NCBI GenBank assembly: GCA_902629285.1
Contig: CACOQN010000009.1
Coordinates: 1 to 62,896 of the forward strand
Length of the DNA: 62,896 bases
Reading direction: 5' to 3'
Source: an uncultured Pelagibacteraceae bacterium
GTDB taxonomy: Bacteria > Pseudomonadota > Alphaproteobacteria > Pelagibacterales > Pelagibacteraceae
Of the stretch, positions 28,702 through 35,269 are shown piece after piece; within the stretch, counting starts at the first letter, position 1; every line of letters starts with the position of its first letter. The position numbers and the translations under genes were made by a program. Under the pieces are notes generated by a model. That model did no database searches, was not told the origin of the DNA, and was given only the letters and a program-made list of their open reading frames with translations.

Positions 28702-29358
28702 ATGACACCTGATGAAGAATTTGAAATTATAAAAGAATTTGTAGAGGAGGGTAATGCAAATTTTCTTAAACCAAAATCAGACAAATATAAAGCTAACTCC
28801 AAAGATCATCTAAAAAAACTTAAAGAATACTTTCTAAATGCAAGACCAGAAAATAAAAAAAAAAGAAAACCCTCAAAAACACAAAATGATGAAGTTTTGT
28901 GGGAATTTATAAAATCAAAATATGATTTAACAGACGACAAAGTTAAAGAATATTCAAAATTCCACAAAATTGCTATGACATATGAAACAATCTTGGGAAG
29001 TTTTTTGGAGGAGTTTGTATATATAAACTTAAAGGATCTTGGATGGATATGGTGCTCGGGAAATATCGTACAAGATATCGATTTTATTAAAAAAAATACA
29101 GATGAAAAAAATACTAATTACAATTGGATAAGTCTTCAAATTAAAACAAGCGATAATACAGAAAATGCACCTGCTTCCAGAGTAAGAGATGGAACATCAA
29201 TTTTAAAATGGTACAGAAGATTTTCTCAGGATAGTAGTAAAGATAACTGGGGAGAATTAATAAATCTTGTTTCTGAAAATAATGAAGAAATAAAAAATAT
29301 CATTAAGGATAAACTTACTGATCTTAAGTATAAGAATTTTTTACAATCTAAAAATTAA
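28702..29358 (+). CDS. SinI-like type II restriction endonuclease
   Basis: A 218-residue protein whose central and C-terminal parts resemble the SinI restriction family: ETILGSFLEEFVYINL, then WISLQIKTSDNTENAPASRV and RDGTSILKWYRR. The IKTSDNTEN block with RDGT and KWYRR is the pattern I recall for SinI, which recognises GGWCC. The LQIK lysine is a candidate catalytic residue of the PD-(D/E)XK-like core. It is the only plus-strand gene of the island. It converges on the methyltransferase gene, with 3' ends overlapping by 11 bp, the classic pairing of a type II restriction-modification system. A TATAAT lies only 5 bp before the ATG. The cleavage site is inferred, not read from sequence. Confidence 0.62.
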   Translation: MTPDEEFEIIKEFVEEGNANFLKPKSDKYKANSKDHLKKLKEYFLNARPENKKKRKPSKTQNDEVLWEFIKSKYDLTDDKVKEYSKFHKIAMTYETILGSFLEEFVYINLKDLGWIWCSGNIVQDIDFIKKNTDEKNTNYNWISLQIKTSDNTENAPASRVRDGTSILKWYRRFSQDSSKDNWGELINLVSENNEEIKNIIKDKLTDLKYKNFLQSKN

Positions 29359-30541
29359 AAGACTTTTGATTAGAAATTTTTTTACTAAATGAATTATTCC
29401 AATTTAATTCACTTGTATATAAATATCTTGAATATTTAAAATTATTTATAATTTTAATTTTTTTCTTTAAAATATGATTAACAATAAGTTTACCTATTGC
29501 TCTTCCTAAACTTACTGGTACGGCATTTCCAATTTGTTTATATTGATTTCTTATACTACCTGCTAATTTCCAATCATCAGGAAATTCTTGAATTCTTTTG
29601 TATTCTTGAATCGATAAAGGTCTATTCTCAACAGGGTGAGCCAAATCAGTTGCTGGCATCATTGGATCAGTTACTAAAGTTGGTGAAGGCTTATTCCATC
29701 CAAGTCTTCTTAAAAAACCTGTTTTACCCCCGCCTAAATAATATGAATTTCCTAAAGCTTCTTTTTGTAATTTAAGTGGAAGATTTCTCCAATTCTGACC
29801 TTCTTTGAGTTTTTTATAATATTTTAATCTACTCTCAGGAAATTTAACATAATCATGATTGATATTATTTAGTCCTTTAACTGCAGCCTTAAAAGTTTTC
29901 CAAGGTTTTAATCCAAATTCACCATATTGAGAATGAGTTGGTGTTAAATAAGGTAATTTTTCTTTCTTGTTGCCAATGATTATTACCCGTTCTCTTATTT
30001 GAGGAGAACCAAAATTAGCTGAATTGTAAAGATTAAAACTAACTTTATATCCAATATTATTTAGATAATTCAAAATATAATTTAAAGTTCCACCTTTTTC
30101 CTCTTTAGTCTTAAGTTTGCCTTTTCTTTTATCATGAGGAACATGTTTTAATGGAACTGATAACAACCCTCTAACATTTTCAATTACAAAATAAGTAGGA
30201 TTTAATTCTTTGATAAGTTCTAAGTATTTTATAAATACAATTCCTCGATTTTCATTAATTGATAGTCTTTTTCCAGCAGTGCTAAAGGCTTGACAGGGTG
30301 GGCCACCAACAATTAAATCAATTTTTTCTTTAGCTTTAAGTCCTGCTTCTTTTCTAATTTCTTTAGCTGAATAATTGTTTATATCTTCTAGTACTTTGAT
30401 TTTAGGTCTATTTAACTTGATTGTCTCTCTAATAAATTTTTCACTCTCACAAGCCAAAATAACATCAATACCTGCTTTTTCTAGACCAATATCCAAGCCC
30501 ATCGCACCACTAAAAAAACTCAAAGCTCTAATTTTTTTCAT
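29348..30541 (-). CDS. DNA (cytosine-5-)-methyltransferase
   Basis: A 397-residue 5mC methyltransferase with all main motifs in order: I, ALSFFSGAMGLDIGLEKAG; IV, GGPPCQAFSTAGKR (about 81-94, catalytic Cys in PCQ); VI, YFVIENVRGLL; VIII, SPQIRERVIIIG (about 180); IX, RLSIQEYKRIQEFP-like segment; X, YKQIGNAVPVSLGRAI. The target-recognition region lies between VIII and IX (about 215-310). It transfers a methyl group from S-adenosylmethionine to carbon 5 of cytosine in a specific site. It protects host DNA from the convergent SinI-like enzyme and may also act as the DrmMII of class 2 DISARM, which is likewise a 5mC methyltransferase. Both roles are possible, and the target site is not readable here. 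Confidence 0.93.
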   Translation of the reverse strand: MKKIRALSFFSGAMGLDIGLEKAGIDVILACESEKFIRETIKLNRPKIKVLEDINNYSAKEIRKEAGLKAKEKIDLIVGGPPCQAFSTAGKRLSINENRGIVFIKYLELIKELNPTYFVIENVRGLLSVPLKHVPHDKRKGKLKTKEEKGGTLNYILNYLNNIGYKVSFNLYNSANFGSPQIRERVIIIGNKKEKLPYLTPTHSQYGEFGLKPWKTFKAAVKGLNNINHDYVKFPESRLKYYKKLKEGQNWRNLPLKLQKEALGNSYYLGGGKTGFLRRLGWNKPSPTLVTDPMMPATDLAHPVENRPLSIQEYKRIQEFPDDWKLAGSIRNQYKQIGNAVPVSLGRAIGKLIVNHILKKKIKIINNFKYSRYLYTSELNWNNSFSKKISNQKSFNF

Positions 30542-30641
30542 ATAATTAAATTTTATAATTAAGAATCGTTAATTATTTTATCAATTTTTTTATTTAAAAG
30601 TAAAAAAACAATATGATATGTAAATTTATCCACTAAGAAAT

Positions 30642-31016
30642 CTAATCTACATACACTCTTTCAGAATCACATTTGTAATGGTCAATAAATCTGTTGTTTA
30701 TATAGTCATATTTAGACATTGTGATAGTAGGCACTGTTTCGCCTTCAAAAATTATTCTTTGAAAACCAAATTCATATTCTGGAAATTTCACTGTAAATCT
30801 ATTTTCACCAAACTCTAATTCATTAGCAGGAATTGCTTTGAACTTTTTGCTTATTTTATCAAAATAGTGAAATCCTGTTACTTCAAGTTTGAAGATAAGA
30901 GGTTCATAATTTCTACCAAATTCAGATAGCATATTTGTGCAAGAAAGCTTCAATCCCTCGTCTGCATTAGAGGTATTAGGTAATAATAAAAAAAATAATA
31001 GAACAATTCTCTTCAT
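30642..31016 (-). CDS. Small secreted hypothetical protein
   Basis: A 124-residue protein with a clear N-terminal signal peptide (about 1-18, MKRIVLLFFLLLPNTSNA, likely cut after NA). The remainder is a mature domain of about 105 residues with two cysteines (SCTNM and KCDSE) that could form a disulfide, so periplasmic or outer-membrane-associated placement is inferred. No family is recognised. It starts 2 bp after the stop of another secreted protein on the same strand; the two share the MKR start and similar layout and are probably co-transcribed. Confidence 0.6.
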   Translation of the reverse strand: MKRIVLLFFLLLPNTSNADEGLKLSCTNMLSEFGRNYEPLIFKLEVTGFHYFDKISKKFKAIPANELEFGENRFTVKFPEYEFGFQRIIFEGETVPTITMSKYDYINNRFIDHYKCDSERVYVD

Positions 31017-31018
31017 AA

Positions 31019-31585
31019 TCAGCTATCTATATTTTTTATTTGTTTGCACCTTCTGTGTGCTTCTAGAACTGAGGGAACAAGCTTATCTAAATTCCATCTA
31101 TTAATTGATATATCGAAATATTTACTTGCCTTAAAATCAATCCCATCAATAATTTCAATCTCAAATCTTTGTTCCTCAATATAAAAATTATTTAATTTAT
31201 AAATATATTCTTTAATTGGAAACGACCCTAAGGATAGTAATACTCTATAACCCATTAAAAAAGGCTGTATATGATCTACATAAGCAGTAACTTCTTCTTC
31301 ATTAATTTTTATTGGTATATTTTTGTTTAATAGTTGTTTTATATCTCCAGGCTGTTCATAGGTGTAAAAAGTGAAATTATGCCAAACTTTTTCACAGTTA
31401 TCTTTTGATTGAATAAAGAAATTTAGACTGTCTCCATGAATTACTTCTCCATATACTCGTGCATATGTTAAACTTTCGTATTTATCAATTGTCCACATCT
31501 CATCTTCTTCAGCTTGGGCATGATAAGCAAAGACAATAAAAAATAGAGATAAGTGTAATAAAATAATAAGTAAAACTCTTTTCAT
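31019..31585 (-). CDS. Secreted hypothetical protein
   Basis: A 188-residue protein beginning with a signal peptide (about 1-25, MKRVLLIILLHLSLFFIVF then AYHAQA, a probable AxA cleavage site). The mature part has alternating hydrophobic segments (GYRVLLSLGSFPI) and two cysteines (DNCEKVW and RRCKQI), fitting a periplasmic protein. It starts inside the previous small gene's stop (ATGA at 31585-31582) and is followed after 2 bp by a second secreted protein. No family or enzyme motif is seen. Confidence 0.6.
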   Translation of the reverse strand: MKRVLLIILLHLSLFFIVFAYHAQAEEDEMWTIDKYESLTYARVYGEVIHGDSLNFFIQSKDNCEKVWHNFTFYTYEQPGDIKQLLNKNIPIKINEEEVTAYVDHIQPFLMGYRVLLSLGSFPIKEYIYKLNNFYIEEQRFEIEIIDGIDFKASKYFDISINRWNLDKLVPSVLEAHRRCKQIKNIDS

Positions 31586-31767
31586 GATTTAAGCTCCACT
31601 TTGTATCCATTTTTCTCAAATATTTTTATGATCTTGTCCCAAACTAAACTGTTGTGTTCGCCTGGCCTTATTTCAAATTTAAATGATTGTTTGTAAACGG
31701 GGTTGCAGTTATCGTATGCGATATATGTACTGACGTGACAGTACTTACAGACACGGCCTATTTCCAT
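31582..31767 (-). CDS. Small CxxC protein, unknown
   Basis: A 61-residue protein with an N-terminal CKYC motif (VCKYCHVSTY) plus a histidine and a third cysteine, which might bind zinc or form a redox pair. The stop overlaps the start of the secreted 188-residue gene (ATGA), supporting translation. There is no signal peptide and no family that I recognise. The 222 bp upstream (31768-31989) hold no gene but contain the inverted repeat listed below. Confidence 0.45.
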   Translation of the reverse strand: MEIGRVCKYCHVSTYIAYDNCNPVYKQSFKFEIRPGEHNSLVWDKIIKIFEKNGYKVELKS

Positions 31768-31830
31768 GTATTAGAGCTCCTAAGGTTAGTTGATTTTTTA
31801 AAGGTAAGTAGTTTGTAATTAGTTATGGTC

Positions 31831-31907
31831 TCAATCCTTTTCTGTTTACTCGAATTACGCAACAAGGGAGATAATAAAAAAAGCGGAATTCTATAGAAAA
31901 GGATTGA
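31831..31907. repeat. 77-bp element with 13-bp terminal inverted repeats
   Basis: TCAATCCTTTTCT at 31831-31843 is the exact reverse complement of AGAAAAGGATTGA at 31895-31907, separated by 51 bp. Inner GAATT/AATTC segments could extend the fold with an internal loop. A smaller hairpin, CACTAA-ATCA-TTAGTG followed by TTTGTTTT, lies just downstream at 31925-31940 and may be a weak terminator on the plus strand. It could be a miniature inverted-repeat element, an RNA structure, or a binding site. Confidence 0.7.
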
Positions 31908-31989
31908 AATCCAATGCATTCTCGCACTAAATCATTAGTGTTTGTTTTAATTTTGCTGCAAAGTTGTTTTCTTTGTGAAATAAAAAAAA

Positions 31990-32151
31990 TTATTTCCCTT
32001 TTTTTACAAAAGATACATTAACCTCTTTAGTAGTTTGGCCCTTATTATCTTTTTCATATTCCTCAACAAAAGCTTTTAAAAGAAAACCTAATTTTTCACC
32101 TGATTTCTGTTTCTTTTTGCAAAGATCATATAATTTTTTAATTTTTGCCAT
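31990..32151 (-). CDS. Small basic protein, unknown
   Basis: A 53-residue lysine-rich protein starting MAKIKKLYDLCKK. I place the start at the ATG at 32151 because a GGGGGG/AGGGGG Shine-Dalgarno-like tract lies 5-10 nt before it; an upstream ATG at 32178 would add nine residues. It overlaps the end of the upstream 77-residue gene by 14 nt. No family is recognised; the short helical, basic composition could suit nucleic-acid or protein binding. Confidence 0.45.
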   Translation of the reverse strand: MAKIKKLYDLCKKKQKSGEKLGFLLKAFVEEYEKDNKGQTTKEVNVSFVKKGK

Positions 32152-32371
32152 CAGGCCCCCCTTTAATTTTCCAACCATTCGCCTTTAATACTTTGATTAA
32201 GTTTTGAAGTTTTTCGTCTCGGGAAGAGTTTTTATCCCCTATTTTTTCAAAGAATAAAGGCTTTAACCCTCTATCTTTCTTTGATTGGAAGTAGTCCTTA
32301 ATAGAACTAATAGTAAACCCTTTTTTGTAAATTGGGTCGTCTTTTTTTGCTTTTTTGATTTTATATTTCAT
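32138..32371 (-). CDS. Small basic hypothetical protein
   Basis: A 77-residue, lysine-rich protein (MKYKIKKAKKDDPIYKKG at the start, ending in GWKIKGGPDGKN), soluble by composition with no known domain. Its end overlaps the next small gene by 14 nt, which supports both being translated. An AGGAGC-like site on the minus strand precedes the ATG by a few bases. It is one of a string of five short minus-strand genes between the defence island and hisG. Confidence 0.45.
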   Translation of the reverse strand: MKYKIKKAKKDDPIYKKGFTISSIKDYFQSKKDRGLKPLFFEKIGDKNSSRDEKLQNLIKVLKANGWKIKGGPDGKN

Positions 32372-32486
32372 ATGCTCCTTTAGCGTTAATGTTTAATGTC
32401 CGAAGCAAGTAGAGTTATTTCTAAATCACGGACAATATCTTTATATAGTGCAGTTTACTGAAAGTAAATTATTTTTAAATTTGATA

Positions 32487-32741
32487 TTATTTTTTATACT
32501 TAACATCTATTTCTTTTATTTTTCTAATAGTCTTGCCATCAACTGTAGCTAAAGAAATATATGGTTTTTTAACTCTTTTCATATGAAGAGTAGCATTTTG
32601 AATATCTACAGAAACATCTATTTCATGTTTATGATCTGTATTTTTTTCAAAGTCTAGAATTACCCCATCTAGTTCATTCAACTTTGTACTCATATCAAAT
32701 TTAATACTTATTGCCTTAATCTTATTGTTTATTTTTTTCAT
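32487..32741 (-). CDS. Small hypothetical protein
   Basis: An 84-residue protein, soluble, with a beta-rich pattern (HEIDVSVDIQNATLHMKRV) and no cysteine or catalytic motif. It starts at an ATG overlapping the stop of the upstream 147-residue gene, so the pair are probably co-translated. No family is recognised. The 115 bp downstream (32372-32486) show no gene. Confidence 0.45.
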   Translation of the reverse strand: MKKINNKIKAISIKFDMSTKLNELDGVILDFEKNTDHKHEIDVSVDIQNATLHMKRVKKPYISLATVDGKTIRKIKEIDVKYKK

Positions 32742-33184
32742 TAGTTTATTTTTATATCTCTTAACCAGTTAGGCCAACCATTATTTGGATCTCTTTTCAG
32801 TTTAAACTCTTTTATCAACAATTCCATTGTTCTAGTTTTTGTATTACCTTGTTTGATTAATTCTATTGCTCTTTTAATTTTTAATTTTTTTAAGTTTTGA
32901 ATCTCTGAACTGAATTGAATTAAATTTAATTTATTTCCACCCGAATTCCCTATAGCTCTTTGATTGCCCTCCATTAACTTACGGTTTTTTTCTCTTAATA
33001 ATTCAGTTAAATCTATTCTTTTTTTTAATGCTAATTCAGCATCTTTTTTATTTTTAAAAATTTGCAATCCTCTAAATTCATGTGGAATTTTGGAGTTTTT
33101 ACTTTGGGGTGTTGAAAATAAGATTTTGTATTTACCTTTAAGATCTTTTTTATCTACAGGTCTGATTTTATTATGATTACTCAT
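32741..33184 (-). CDS. Hypothetical basic protein
   Basis: A 147-residue basic protein. The N-terminal part (residues 15-80) has FRGLQIFKNKKDAELALKKR, and the C-terminal half is helical (LKIKRAIELIKQGNTKTRTM), ending in a tryptophan-rich tail (NNGWPNWLRDIKIN). The IELIKQGNTKTRTMELLIKEF stretch resembles a short helix-turn-helix segment, so DNA binding is possible but not established. It starts at ATG 33184, 3 bp after a 57-residue gene, and shares a stop-start overlap with the next gene. Confidence 0.5.
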   Translation of the reverse strand: MSNHNKIRPVDKKDLKGKYKILFSTPQSKNSKIPHEFRGLQIFKNKKDAELALKKRIDLTELLREKNRKLMEGNQRAIGNSGGNKLNLIQFSSEIQNLKKLKIKRAIELIKQGNTKTRTMELLIKEFKLKRDPNNGWPNWLRDIKIN

Positions 33185-33187
33185 AAC

Positions 33188-33361
33188 TTAATTCAAAACT
33201 CTATCAAATATAACTATTCTAACGAATTGAGCCTCAGACTGATCCTCGTAAGTAACCTCAATATCATCATCGGGATCAAAGGTTTTAAGAACTAATCTTA
33301 CATACTTATCTATTTGATCTAAAGAAGTTCCTATATGAAAATATCTTTCAAAAATTCTCAT
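33188..33361 (-). CDS. 57-residue acidic protein, unknown
   Basis: A short open frame from ATG 33361 to TAA 33188 encodes MRIFERYFHIGTSLDQIDKY and continues with an acidic middle (FDPDDDIEVTYEDQSEAQ) and a hydrophobic end. It has coding-like composition and lies 3 bp upstream of the 147-residue gene on the same strand. No family is recognised. It is probably the first gene of the small-gene string that runs from 33361 to 30642. Confidence 0.4.
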   Translation of the reverse strand: MRIFERYFHIGTSLDQIDKYVRLVLKTFDPDDDIEVTYEDQSEAQFVRIVIFDRVLN

Positions 33362-33419
33362 TAATTAAAGTATACATAAAATTGATTGATAACTCTACAA
33401 GATGGGTTAAAAATATTTT

Positions 33420-33554
33420 ATGGAATTGTTTTTGGTACTAAAAATTTTGTTTGTTATTTGTATTATTATAGCTCTGTATGCTGTTATAAGAAATTTAGAT
33501 ATAATAAAAATTATTCTTATTTATTGGAAAGACTTAATATTTGGTCGAAAGTAA
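33420..33554 (+). CDS. 44-residue putative membrane peptide
   Basis: A short plus-strand frame from ATG 33420 encodes one strongly hydrophobic segment (FLVLKILFVICIIIALYAVI) followed by a short tail ending DLIFGRK. It overlaps the 3' end of the convergent hisG by 21 bp. A single-pass membrane peptide is possible, but AT-rich DNA often yields such frames by chance and there is no neighbour on its strand. Confidence 0.35.
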   Translation: MELFLVLKILFVICIIIALYAVIRNLDIIKIILIYWKDLIFGRK

Positions 33555-34226
33555 TTTAGCTAATCGTTGCAATTTTTTATTCTGAAGAGACGATTTTGCA
33601 ACCATCATGCAAAGTTCAGATTTTAAAATATATCCATCATTAATAATTCTCAAATTATTAGCGGCAAGAGTTGAACCTGTACTAGTAATATCTGTTATAA
33701 CCTCAGAACTGCCTGTATAAGGTGCTATCTCAGTGCTGCCGATTGATTTAACAATCGAAAACTGAGTTACTCCTTTGCTATAAAAAAATTCACGTGTTAA
33801 ATTTGGATATTTAGTTGCAACCCTTAATCGCTTTTTCTTTTTATCTTTAAACTCAAAGGCTACTTCTTCAAGGTCCGCCATACTGAATATATCTATAAAA
33901 TCTGTTGGGATGGCCACAACAAGTGTTGCTTGACCGTAAGGATATTTTTTAAAAACTTTAATTTTATTTTGAATATTGATTTCACTTTCTTTTAACAAAT
34001 CTAATCCTGAAAAACCGAGATCGAGTGATTTGCCTGCAAGTTGCTCTATTATTTCACGTGCGTGTAAATAAATAATTTCAATATTTTGCTTTCCTTTAAT
34101 AGAACCAATTAGATCACGATCTCCTCTACTTGAAATTAATTTTAATTTATTTTTTTTAAAAATGTTTAAAACATCTTTTCGAAGTCTACCTTTACTTGGG
34201 ATACCAATTTTAATTAAGTCTTTCAT
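33534..34226 (-). CDS. hisG: ATP phosphoribosyltransferase, short form (HisG)
   Basis: A 230-residue HisG of the short type, without the C-terminal ACT-like regulatory domain of long HisG (about 300 residues). It joins ATP and PRPP to start histidine synthesis in the cytoplasm. Motifs seen: IGIPSKGRLRKD at the start, LDLGFSGLDLL (about 70-80), and the PRPP-binding region EVITDITSTGSTLAANNL (about 175-192). Short HisG enzymes need HisZ, and hisZ lies directly upstream, overlapping by 4 nt (ATGA), so the pair is expected to form the heteromeric enzyme. Histidine feedback acts through HisZ in such enzymes. Confidence 0.95.
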   Translation of the reverse strand: MKDLIKIGIPSKGRLRKDVLNIFKKNKLKLISSRGDRDLIGSIKGKQNIEIIYLHAREIIEQLAGKSLDLGFSGLDLLKESEINIQNKIKVFKKYPYGQATLVVAIPTDFIDIFSMADLEEVAFEFKDKKKKRLRVATKYPNLTREFFYSKGVTQFSIVKSIGSTEIAPYTGSSEVITDITSTGSTLAANNLRIINDGYILKSELCMMVAKSSLQNKKLQRLAKLLSTKY

Positions 34227-35269
34227 AAATTAAATGCAGCCCCAACTGCTGGAACTTGTTTTTTAGAACCAAGATCAGAAATTAATCCATCATAACGACC
34301 CCCAGCACAACAGTTAACAATTTTAGAATTAGATTTGATATCAATTTTAAATACCATCCCTGAATAGTATTCAAGCTGACGTCCAAATGATGTTGAAAAC
34401 ATCACATTTAATTTTGACACTTTATTTGAAGAAATTGGAAAATATTTTTGATCTACTACAAGATTAATTTTATTTTTTTTAAAAAATTTATTTAATTCTT
34501 TTGCAGCATTATTGATTGGACATTTAATTTTCAAAAATGATCTTATAATTGCAGAAACCTTTTTACCTTTGCTTGCCCTTCTGGGGTCTTTCATTTTGGT
34601 ATCAAATCTTTTTAAAATTTCTTCAATGGATCTTCCAGCAATCATTGTGGATGGATCTTTTTTTAATAAATTTAAATACCTTTTCTTATCCACAGCTACT
34701 TCCGTTGGGTCAATATCTGCATTTGTTTCTAATCGACTTAATAAGTCATTGAAATATTCATCTCGCCAAAAATGTCTTAATAATCTTAACTTCCATCGAG
34801 CAGGGATTTCTATTTTTGAGATCAATAATTTAAAAATCTCAACATTACCGATTGTTAATGTACCTGAAGTATATTTTAAATTTTTTAAAGCTTTTAAAGA
34901 CGTATTAATTATTTCTTTATCATCATTTTTTTCATCCTTTGATCCTAAAATTTCAAATCCGATTTGATTTCTAATGATTGAGTCTTTTTTGTTTTGTGAT
35001 TTTCGATAAGCTTGACCGCTATAAAAAATTTTTTCCTTACCCTTTAAATTATTTTCTAAATATCTTAAACAAGATGCAATCGTTAAATCTGGTCTTAGAC
35101 ACAACTCGCTTCCATTCTGATCCATAAAAGAAAAAATAAATTTTCTAAAGTTTTCTCCTGATCTTTGAACAATGTGATTAGCCTCAATTACTGAAGGTAA
35201 ATCAATATATTTAAAACCCTTAGATTTTACTGATCTAAGGATACTTTCAGATAAGTTTTTTGACTTCAT
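34223..35269 (-). CDS. hisZ: ATP phosphoribosyltransferase regulatory subunit (HisZ)
   Basis: A 348-residue paralogue of histidyl-tRNA synthetase that has lost aminoacylation and serves as the regulatory subunit of short HisG. It retains the class II fold marks FRKFIFSFMDQNGSELCLRPDLTIA (cut here to FMDQNGSELCLRPDLT) and FYSGQAYRKSQN. The late motif is CCAGGRYDGLISDLG, retained in the catalytic-like fold. It lacks the full HisRS anticodon domain. The start overlaps hisS by 23 nt and the stop overlaps hisG by 4 nt, giving a hisS-hisZ-hisG operon. Confidence 0.92.
   Translation of the reverse strand: MKSKNLSESILRSVKSKGFKYIDLPSVIEANHIVQRSGENFRKFIFSFMDQNGSELCLRPDLTIASCLRYLENNLKGKEKIFYSGQAYRKSQNKKDSIIRNQIGFEILGSKDEKNDDKEIINTSLKALKNLKYTSGTLTIGNVEIFKLLISKIEIPARWKLRLLRHFWRDEYFNDLLSRLETNADIDPTEVAVDKKRYLNLLKKDPSTMIAGRSIEEILKRFDTKMKDPRRASKGKKVSAIIRSFLKIKCPINNAAKELNKFFKKNKINLVVDQKYFPISSNKVSKLNVMFSTSFGRQLEYYSGMVFKIDIKSNSKIVNCCAGGRYDGLISDLGSKKQVPAVGAAFNL

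Noticed and set aside
31900..31915. tRNA fragment (GGATTGAAATCC resembles a T-arm)
   Set aside because: There is no acceptor, D- or anticodon stem around it; the sequence is better explained as part of the inverted repeat.
485..33554. Prophage or insertion-sequence origin of the accessory region
   Set aside because: No integrase, transposase, terminase, capsid or tail gene was recognised, and no tRNA or att-like duplication flanks the region. The MGME1-like nuclease alone is not enough.
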